11,543 nt of DNA from Fidelibacterota bacterium (GTDB lineage Bacteria; Fidelibacterota; UBA2242; JAFGTP01), in the NCBI GenBank assembly GCA_029939785.1, contig JAOZSG010000002.1:22058-33600 (forward strand), written 5' to 3'. This document shows positions 1 through 6,000 of the stretch, one piece after another. Numbering within the stretch: the first letter of the stretch is position 1; each line of letters starts with the position of its first letter. The notes under the pieces are model-generated. The model searched no databases and had not been told where the DNA came from. It saw only the letters and a program-made list of their open reading frames with translations. The translations under genes and the position numbers were made by a program.

Positions 1-394
1 TACCACACACTTTACATTGGAAACTTTTTATAATGTCTGTTCTTCTATGACACACATGACACATTACAAAAGATTTTTGTTCATCTTTTTCTGCAACATT
101 TGTTAGAAAAGTAGCATTTCCCTGAATATTATAATCTTCTTTACCTGATATGATATCACCAGCGATTACATTTTTATCGCCAAGATTTACACCTTGTGAA
201 CTTTGTTGTGGTGATGCTTTTCCAGAATCCTTTTTCTGTGGACTACCACAAAATCCACAAAACTTTATTCCTGGATTTAGATCAGCATTACAAGAAATAC
301 ATTTTATGGTGGCAGCTATTAATCTTGAACCACACTCGGCACAAAACATTGTATTATTATTGTATTCTATACTACATGTTGGGCATTTTTTCAT
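1..394 (-). CDS. Zinc-ribbon protein, N-terminal part (second copy of the TPR protein), cut by the window edge
   Basis: The first 131 residues of a protein whose gene runs off the left edge. It starts with two zinc ribbons (C4, C7, C18, C21 and C32, C35, C46, C49). A Gly/Asp/Asn-rich segment follows (NLGDKNVIAGD, then GKEDYNIQGN, about residues 70-93), and then the start of a third cysteine/histidine module (C112, C115, C127, C130). It aligns without gaps to the N-terminus of the 880-residue TPR protein encoded just upstream, with about 105 of 131 residues identical by my count. The similarity continues into the ribosome-binding region (AGAGAT before the ATG at 394). By homology the unseen part probably holds a B-box-like module and TPR repeats, but this is inferred. 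It is the downstream member of a tandem pair, 163 nt after the stop of the first. Role unknown; zinc binding and scaffolding are the likely activities. Confidence 0.85.
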   Translation of the reverse strand, partial: MKKCPTCSIEYNNNTMFCAECGSRLIAATIKCISCNADLNPGIKFCGFCGSPQKKDSGKASPQQSSQGVNLGDKNVIAGDIISGKEDYNIQGNATFLTNVAEKDEQKSFVMCHVCHRRTDIIKSFQCKVCG

Positions 395-406
395 ATTTTA
401 TCTCTA

Positions 407-499
407 CTGTTTAAACAGGGTTAACAGGATTTACTGGATTATTTTAAATTAGTTTTATCCAGTTAATCCTGTCTATAATCTTTTTTTATTTTTTCATAT
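407..499 (-). repeat. Interspersed inverted-repeat element, AGGAT/ATCCT family, copy A
   Basis: Two 16-nt arms (424-439 and 457-472) are complementary with one mismatch and flank a 17-nt AT-rich loop. Read on the minus strand, the element begins with ATATGAAAAAATAAA (499-485), passes through the hairpin and ends at a perfect 12-nt palindrome CTGTTTAAACAG (407-418), just before the ribosome-binding site of the partial gene. The same element occurs at 10484-10574 on the plus strand. The 15-nt lead-in is identical in both, and the internal AGTAAATCCT lies 64 and 63 nt after the lead-in start. On the plus strand the hairpin is followed by a T-rich run, but no plus-strand gene ends here, so a classic terminator is unlikely. 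Confidence 0.7.
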
Positions 500-557
500 C
501 AAGTTTTAAAACTAGGCTTCTGACTAGCAGCTGCCATATGACACTACCAATTCAATT

Positions 558-3200
558 TTAAAATTTAAACCACTTAGGCATTTCTGATAATAAACTATTA
601 ATTTCTGTTTTCCTCTTTTCATCTAATTGAACGGATTTTTTTAAATCAATTTTTGATTGTCTAAAATCTTCTAACTTATAATAGGAATACCCTCGCATAT
701 AGTATGCATATCCCAGATCGTTGTAACCTAAGTCAATAGTTTTAGTATAATCTGAAACAGCTTTTTTGTAATCTGCTAACATATAAAATGAATACCCTCG
801 TAAACTATATGTTTTTGCCAGATTTTCATAATTTAATTCAATAGCTTTGGTAAAATCCAAAATAGCCTTTTTATAATCGTCTAACATATAAGATGAATAC
901 CCACGCATGTAGTATACTTTTGCCAGGTTATTATAACCTAAGTTAATAGCTTTAGTAAAGTCTAAAATAGCTTTTTTATAATCATCTATAAGATAAAATG
1001 AATGCCCTCGCTGGTAGTATGCATATTCATCTTTGGGGTTAATTTCAATTACTTTATTAAAATCAAAAATAGCTTTGTTGTAATTGTCTAACATATAATA
1101 CGAATACCCTCGTTTGTAGTATGCTTTTGCTAAGTCATTATAATCAGAGTTTATAGCTTTAGTGAAATCTAAAATAGCTTCATTATAATTGTCTATATAA
1201 TAATACGAAAACCCACGCCAGTAATATGCATATTCATCTTTTGGATCAAGTTCAATTGCTTTAGTGAAATCTAAAATAGCTTTATTATAATCTTTCATAT
1301 TTTTATAAGAAAACCCACACCAGTAATATGCATTTTTATATTTTGGATCAAGTTCAATTGTTTTATTAAAATCTTCAATTGCTTTATTATAATCGTTAAT
1401 ATTCTTATAAGACATGCCACGCCAGAAATATGCAAATTCATATTTTGAATCAAGTTCAATTGCTTTAGTAAAATCTAAAATGGCATTGTTATAATCTTTT
1501 TTGTATTGGTAAGAGATACCACGCCAGAAATATACAAATTTATCTTTTGGATCAAACTCAATTTCTCTATTAAAATCTAAAATTGCATTGTTATAATCTT
1601 TTTTATCTTGATAAGAAATGCCACGCCAGTGAAATGCATCTTTATATTTTGGATCAAGTTCAATTGCTTTAGTAAAATCCAAGATAGCTTTGTTATAATT
1701 GTCTATTTTATAATACGAAAATCCTCGTTGGAAGTGTGCTTTTGTAAACTCATTACAATCCAAGTCAATTGCTTTAGTAAAATCCAAGATAGCTTTGTTA
1801 TAATTGTCTAATTTATAATACGAAAATCCTCGCATGTAGTATGCAGATTCATATTTTGGGTTAAGTTGGATTGCTTTATTAAAATCTAAAATTGCTTTAT
1901 TATAATCTTTAACATTCTTATAAGAAAGACCACGATTGTAGTATGCAAATTTATCTTTTGGATTAAGTTCAATAGTTTTGTTAAAATCATAAATAGCATT
2001 ATTATAATCGTTAATATTCTTATAAGACATGCCACGCCAGAAATATGCAAATTTATCTTTAGGATCAAGTTCAATTGCTTTATTAAAATCTAAAATTGCT
2101 TTATTATAATCTTTTTTATCTTGATATGAGATGCCACGCCAGTAATATGCAAATTTATCTTTTGGTTCAATATCAATTGCTTTATTAAAATTTTCAATTG
2201 CATTGCTATAATCTTTTATATTATAATAAGAATTACCACGATTATCATATGCAAATTGATTTTTTGGATCAAGTTCAATTACTTTGTTAAAATCATCAAT
2301 TGCTTTGTTAAAATCTTTCATATTAAAATAAGAATTACCTCGATGGTTATAAGCATCTTTATTTTTTGGATCGAGTTCAATTACATTTTTAAAATCATCA
2401 ATTGCTTTGTTATATTCTTTTATATTATAATATGAATATCCACGCCAGTAAGATGTATCTTCATATTCATATTTTGGATCGAGTTCAATTGTTTTATTAA
2501 AATCTGCAATTGCTTTATCATAGTAACTAGTATTTTTATAAGAAAGACCACGCCATTTATGTGCTTCTGCCAGATTTTCATAACCTAAGTCTATTGCTTT
2601 TGTAAAATTGTCAATTGCCTGAAAGTATTCTTTTTTTACATAGAATTCTTTGCCATTATTTAAATGTTGCAAAGCTTCTTCTTTTTTTAATTTTTCCTTT
2701 GCTAATTTCTCAGTTTCTTTTTTTTTCTTTTTTTCTGCCAATTCTGCATTATGACATTCAGTACATTTAAGTGCGTCGATATTAAAATGCTCTTCACATA
2801 CATCTCCGCCACATACCTTACACTGAAAACTATTAATAATCTCTGTTCTTCCGTGACATACATGGCACATAACAAAAGATTTTTGTTCATCTTTTGAAGT
2901 TATATTCGTTACAAATGTAGCATTTCCACGGATATTATAATCTTCCTTACCTGATATGATATCACCTGAGATTACATTTTTATCACCAAGGTTTACACCC
3001 TGTGAATTTTGTTGTGCTGATGATTTTTTAGAGTTTTTTTCTTGTGAACTGCCACAAGATCCACAGAATTTCATTCCGGGACTTAGATCAGCGTTACAAG
3101 AAATACATTTTACAGTGGCAGCAATTAGTTTTGAACCACACTCAGCACAAAACATTATATTATCATTGTACTCTATATTACATTTTTGACATTTTTTCAT
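558..3200 (-). CDS. Zinc-ribbon protein with B-box-like module and 20 tetratricopeptide repeats
   Basis: An 880-residue protein, probably a cytosolic scaffold. Zinc ribbons lie at C4/C7/C18/C21 and C32/C35/C46/C49. A Gly/Asp/Asn-rich strip at about residues 69-98 has a spaced GD...GD...GN pattern. A third module has eight possible zinc ligands (C112, C115, C127, C130, C135, H138, C146, C149), resembling a B-box or double treble clef. A Lys/Glu-rich helix covers about 153-175. From about residue 176 to 865 I count 20 TPRs, most of 34 residues with the consensus AYYWRGxSYxxxxDYNKAI.DF.KAIELDPK; several have 35 residues ending in DLAK or similar. No signal peptide or membrane segment is seen. 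The start at 3200 follows GGTAGAGATGAAAT; the paralogue start at 394 aligns exactly, which supports it. TPR arrays bind other proteins, so it may bring the neighbouring zinc-ribbon proteins together. Ligand and function are unknown. Confidence 0.93.
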   Translation of the reverse strand: MKKCQKCNIEYNDNIMFCAECGSKLIAATVKCISCNADLSPGMKFCGSCGSSQEKNSKKSSAQQNSQGVNLGDKNVISGDIISGKEDYNIRGNATFVTNITSKDEQKSFVMCHVCHGRTEIINSFQCKVCGGDVCEEHFNIDALKCTECHNAELAEKKKKKETEKLAKEKLKKEEALQHLNNGKEFYVKKEYFQAIDNFTKAIDLGYENLAEAHKWRGLSYKNTSYYDKAIADFNKTIELDPKYEYEDTSYWRGYSYYNIKEYNKAIDDFKNVIELDPKNKDAYNHRGNSYFNMKDFNKAIDDFNKVIELDPKNQFAYDNRGNSYYNIKDYSNAIENFNKAIDIEPKDKFAYYWRGISYQDKKDYNKAILDFNKAIELDPKDKFAYFWRGMSYKNINDYNNAIYDFNKTIELNPKDKFAYYNRGLSYKNVKDYNKAILDFNKAIQLNPKYESAYYMRGFSYYKLDNYNKAILDFTKAIDLDCNEFTKAHFQRGFSYYKIDNYNKAILDFTKAIELDPKYKDAFHWRGISYQDKKDYNNAILDFNREIEFDPKDKFVYFWRGISYQYKKDYNNAILDFTKAIELDSKYEFAYFWRGMSYKNINDYNKAIEDFNKTIELDPKYKNAYYWCGFSYKNMKDYNKAILDFTKAIELDPKDEYAYYWRGFSYYYIDNYNEAILDFTKAINSDYNDLAKAYYKRGYSYYMLDNYNKAIFDFNKVIEINPKDEYAYYQRGHSFYLIDDYKKAILDFTKAINLGYNNLAKVYYMRGYSSYMLDDYKKAILDFTKAIELNYENLAKTYSLRGYSFYMLADYKKAVSDYTKTIDLGYNDLGYAYYMRGYSYYKLEDFRQSKIDLKKSVQLDEKRKTEINSLLSEMPKWFKF
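608..2675 (-). repeat. Tandem DNA repeat coding for the TPR array (102/105-bp period)
   Basis: The 20 TPR codon blocks repeat with a 102-bp period, or 105 bp for the 35-residue version, and remain similar at the DNA level. The clearest case is a 67-bp stretch at 1661-1727 that recurs at 1766-1832 with one mismatch, exactly 105 bp away. At protein level repeats 6-7 resemble repeats 12-13 as a block (RGISYQ.KKDYN followed by RGMSYKNINDYN). This suggests growth by recombination between repeats, and copy number may vary between strains. Confidence 0.85.
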
Positions 3201-3218
3201 ATTTCATCTCTACCTTTA

Positions 3219-3476
3219 CTCTGTCGGCCTAAGTCCGGCTTCTGACGGATCGAAGGGTGCTCGAAGCTCAGTCTGTCTGACATTTAAACAATATTTCATT
3301 TTTTCTTCATTTCAATTATTCATAGCTCCGTCTCACATTTCGACAGGCTCAATGTGACAGAGTTGATAGTATTTCTTAATTTACTATTCAAATCTTGATC
3401 TCAAAGTTTATTCCTCCACTCTGTCATCCTCGTCGAATTAATCAATGTGATAGAGCCTTAATTTTTCATTTTTCAT
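3219..3476 (-). repeat. Cluster of interspersed hairpin repeats, CTCTGTCACAT/TCGACAGGCTCA family
   Basis: This fills almost all of the 297-bp gap between the SPFH gene and the TPR gene. Three copies of a CTCYGTC start lie at 3219, 3326 and 3419. The middle copy (3326-3362) is a clear hairpin, with CTCCGTCTCACAT pairing with ATGTGACAGAG around TTCGACAGGCTCA. The copy at 3419-3455 is more diverged. The copy at 3219-3281 is rearranged but keeps TCGAAGGG and CGAAGCTCAG pieces. The region is richer in GC than its surroundings. From memory, CTGAGCTTGTCGAAGG-like repeats are common intergenic repeats in several bacterial phyla. An A-rich lead-in like that of the other repeats lies at 3462-3476 (minus strand). 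No convincing promoter was found for the TPR gene; a weak TTGAAT/TATCAA pair exists between the repeats. Confidence 0.6.
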
Positions 3477-3497
3477 AAAAATTTAGACATTGCCAAT

Positions 3498-5432
3498 TTA
3501 CTTTTTTTCGACCCGTGTACCACATTCAGCACAAAAAACTTCATCACCACATTCTTGTCCACAATTAGAACAAAACACTTTTTGTTTTTTGGAATCGGAA
3601 CGAATTTTTTCCCTCACAACATCAGAGTAGCGATTTTCATTTTTGTCAACCATGTCATGAGTTCGTTCAACTTCCTTGTCTTTAGAATTCATAACACCGG
3701 ATAGAACCTGGGCATTACTTCCTGCAATATCTCTTACAGCAGCCATCTGTTGTTCCATAAACTCCTTCATCATCTGAGTTTGGTCTTTTGCATCATTTAC
3801 TCTTGTATCATTAGCGACTGCAGCAGCATCGGCCTTAAATTTTTCAGCCATTGCAGTAGCTGCTTCTTTTGTAATATTTGGATTTGAAACCATAATCTGT
3901 TCAGCAGTCATATTTGCAAAAGTATTAAGTTTATCTTTTTCGAAAGAATGGTCTTCTTTTTTATCTTCCATTTTTCTATCATGCTCTGCTTGTTCACGCT
4001 CCTGTCTTACTGCTTGTGCTTGTCTAAGTAGTTCCATCTGGCCAAGTTGTTCTTCTTTATCCATGTCCATTTCTGACCGTCTTCTTTTATCAGCAAACTC
4101 GCTATCTTTTTCTCTTCTGTTATCATTATACTCATCTTCTTTAAGTTGGCGGTTCATCTGAATGTTGAATAATTTTGCCCCCAGTTCTTCTTCCATTTTT
4201 ATATGAGCAGATTGAACATCATGCTGATGTTGAATTAGCATAAGTTCAGTAGCCCTGGCTCTGTCAATATTATGATCCTCACTTCTTTCATGTATATCTC
4301 TTTGCAAGTTTGCCATCTCTTCTTCATTAAGCAGATTATCTTTGTTAATCTCAGCAAGCCTTTGATTAAATTCAGCAGAATTTGCTGCATTCTGAAGTTC
4401 TGCACTGTTTTGCTCCTGTGAAAGACGATTCATGAATTCATTTCTGCGAATTAGATGTTCCAGTTCTTTTTCTGATAGATACATCTCTTCCGCCAAACGA
4501 TCCAATCTCTCTAACTCTTCTCTTGCGGTATCAATTTTAATAATATCTAAAAATTCGAGATATGGAAATTTATTACTAAAAACCTCTTTTAATTTCTGTG
4601 ATAAAGATGATTTTAATTTGCTATTGATGTTCACTTTTTCAGGTTTATAAGCAGAGATTAATTCATGAATCGTAGTTTCAATATAAGGGGAAAGTTCATT
4701 TGCAAAAGTTTCTGCACCCAAAACAGTTTTATCAATCATAAATCTTTTATATAGATTCATTAGATTAGATACTTGAATTGAAATCAGTAATCCAACATCC
4801 ATTTTTATAGTTGAACTTGGAACTTCTTTAAATGTAAAAGGTAAGGAAAAATCACTGCTTCTACAGACAATAATCTCTATTGGAATTCCTTTCTGAATTG
4901 CTTGTGAAATTTCATTTGAGTCAGATTCATTTTGATCATGTGTTTTTTTCTTTCTTCCATGGAAAAGATTTGAGAAAAATCCGGTAATTCGGGAAATAAT
5001 ATTTCCTTCACCTGGGATTTTGTTATCAAATCGGTATGTACCAGCCTCTACCATAGATTGAAGTTTTCCTCCTCTAAGTATCATTGCCAGATAACCTTCA
5101 GGGATTACAATACCTTTGGCTTTAGTATATTCTGAAATTGTTTTTTCTGTTATTCTTAGAGCTATTTGTCCCGGTTCCATTTCCCATGATATATAGCCTT
5201 TATCTTTTCTTGTTATTTCTTTATCTTCACTTTCTGAATTATTTTGACTTTGTGGTGTGCCACATTTTCCACAGAATTTTGCACCTGGTTTAAGTGCATT
5301 TCCACATTTTTCGCAACTGTTATTTTTTACATTATTTTGATTTGAGGATATAGGTTGGTCGATTTTTGTACCACATTTTCCGCAAAATTTTGCACTATCT
5401 TTGAGTTGGTTTTTACATTTTGGACATTCCAT
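3498..5432 (-). CDS. SPFH/band-7 (flotillin-like) protein with zinc ribbons at both ends
   Basis: A 644-residue protein. Two zinc ribbons open it (C3/C6/C17/C20 and C40/C43/C54/C57). An SPFH-type domain follows at about residues 78-310, recognisable from GYISWEMEPGQIA, VIPEGYLAMILRGGK and VEAGTYRFDN. A long charged coiled coil runs over about 300-500 (EELERLDRLAEEMYLSEKELE onward). Then comes a helical region with the SPFH-typical MTAEQIMVSNPNITKEAA, and a last zinc ribbon (C621/C624/C634/C637, with C628 extra). SPFH proteins oligomerise on membranes and organise microdomains; this layout recalls Bacillus YdjI-like proteins with a C-terminal zinc ribbon (from memory). No clear transmembrane helix is seen, so membrane contact would be peripheral or indirect. 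The start ATG has AAAGGGA at good spacing. The gene lies 18 nt after the 124-residue gene, so the two are very likely co-transcribed. Confidence 0.88.
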   Translation of the reverse strand: MECPKCKNQLKDSAKFCGKCGTKIDQPISSNQNNVKNNSCEKCGNALKPGAKFCGKCGTPQSQNNSESEDKEITRKDKGYISWEMEPGQIALRITEKTISEYTKAKGIVIPEGYLAMILRGGKLQSMVEAGTYRFDNKIPGEGNIISRITGFFSNLFHGRKKKTHDQNESDSNEISQAIQKGIPIEIIVCRSSDFSLPFTFKEVPSSTIKMDVGLLISIQVSNLMNLYKRFMIDKTVLGAETFANELSPYIETTIHELISAYKPEKVNINSKLKSSLSQKLKEVFSNKFPYLEFLDIIKIDTAREELERLDRLAEEMYLSEKELEHLIRRNEFMNRLSQEQNSAELQNAANSAEFNQRLAEINKDNLLNEEEMANLQRDIHERSEDHNIDRARATELMLIQHQHDVQSAHIKMEEELGAKLFNIQMNRQLKEDEYNDNRREKDSEFADKRRRSEMDMDKEEQLGQMELLRQAQAVRQEREQAEHDRKMEDKKEDHSFEKDKLNTFANMTAEQIMVSNPNITKEAATAMAEKFKADAAAVANDTRVNDAKDQTQMMKEFMEQQMAAVRDIAGSNAQVLSGVMNSKDKEVERTHDMVDKNENRYSDVVREKIRSDSKKQKVFCSNCGQECGDEVFCAECGTRVEKK

Positions 5433-5450
5433 GATTGGTTCCCTTTATTA

Positions 5451-5825
5451 TTAATTATTTTTTTTTGATAAATTTTCAGCAGTTATTTTTCCGTTGTCAT
5501 TAAAATTTACTATGAGATATTGTTCCAAATTATCTTCATTATTTTTAAGAATATAGGTTAAACGGTTATAGAATTTATCCTCAAATTGGTATTTTTCATA
5601 ATTAGGTTCGATATTTTTATACAGAGGATATTTCCCCCAAATGCTCTTATTTATCTGTTGAATATAATTTTTTGGATTAGTCATAAGTTCCTTTTCCTTT
5701 TTTATATTTTCTTTGTGAGTATGATTTGGCTGTATATCAGAATTAATTTCTTCTAAACTAATTCCACATTTTCCACAAAATTTTATTTCTTCACTTATCA
5801 TATTATTACAATTTGGACATTCCAT
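5451..5825 (-). CDS. Small zinc-ribbon protein sharing the C-terminal domain of the C25 peptidase
   Basis: A 124-residue protein. An N-terminal zinc ribbon (C3, C6, C17, C20), nearly the same as that of the SPFH protein (MECPxCxN...KFCGKCG), is joined by a polar linker (about 22-50) to a 70-residue domain (about 52-122). That domain matches the last 70 or so residues of the 539-residue peptidase upstream. Shared features are IW.KYP, P.Y..Y.F..K, L.Y, then IVN.ND.G.I..E.LSK. It therefore looks like the peptidase without its catalytic domain: an adaptor, inhibitor or targeting partner. I do not recognise the domain. The start ATG is preceded by AAAAGGA, and the stop lies 18 nt before the SPFH start. 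No signal peptide or hydrophobic segment is seen. Confidence 0.85.
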   Translation of the reverse strand: MECPNCNNMISEEIKFCGKCGISLEEINSDIQPNHTHKENIKKEKELMTNPKNYIQQINKSIWGKYPLYKNIEPNYEKYQFEDKFYNRLTYILKNNEDNLEQYLIVNFNDNGKITAENLSKKNN

Positions 5826-5840
5826 ATTTTATCCTTTTTG

Positions 5841-5935
5841 ACCACTAATGCACACGAATAGACACTAATAATTAATATTAATTATTATTCGCGTTCATTA
5901 GCGTTCATTCGTGGTTGATTTTTTCATTTTTTCAT
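5841..5935 (-). repeat. Interspersed inverted-repeat element, CCACGAATGAAC family
   Basis: A large imperfect hairpin lies between the peptidase stop and the start of the 124-residue gene. The arms (about 5841-5876 and 5877-5915) pair with scattered mismatches and one 3-nt length difference around a perfect 20-nt palindrome (5867-5886). The right arm also contains a 10-nt tandem repeat, GCGTTCATTA then GCGTTCATTC. On the minus strand it is preceded by the lead-in ATGAAAAAATGAAAAA (5935-5919 region). Similar CACGAATGAACACGAAT repeats are, from memory, widespread in environmental bacterial genomes. It may act as an RNA hairpin between the two genes. Confidence 0.65.
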
Positions 5936-5947
5936 AAAACGTTTTAT
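5934..5947. promoter_or_regulatory. Perfect 14-bp palindrome ATAAAACGTTTTAT
   Basis: A perfect inverted repeat without a spacer, located downstream of the peptidase stop and about 110 nt upstream of the start of the 124-residue gene. It overlaps the end of the A-rich lead-in of the neighbouring repeat. It could be an operator for the adaptor/SPFH operon, but AT-rich palindromes arise easily in this composition and no clear -35/-10 pair is attached to it. Confidence 0.3.
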
Positions 5948-6000
5948 ACTACCTATTTTATAAGTATAGACTAATGTCTTATTAAGATGTATCTATCTAT

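Noticed and set aside
150..452. Plus-strand ORFs opposite the zinc-ribbon N-termini (150-452, 196-414, 2956-3189, 3044-3232)
   Set aside because: They are antisense to well-supported zinc-ribbon coding sequence and resemble each other only because the two sense genes are paralogues.
424..497. Rho-independent terminator on the plus strand (hairpin plus T-run)
   Set aside because: No plus-strand gene ends there, and the T-rich segment is part of the shared lead-in of the repeat elements.
558..3200. CRISPR-like appearance of regular repeats
   Set aside because: The 102/105-bp period is in frame and encodes TPRs without spacers; there are no cas genes.
5451..5825. Gasdermin-type cell-death system (protease next to a pore-forming protein)
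   Set aside because: The small neighbour of the protease is a zinc ribbon plus a soluble shared domain, without the hydrophobic features or length of a bacterial gasdermin.
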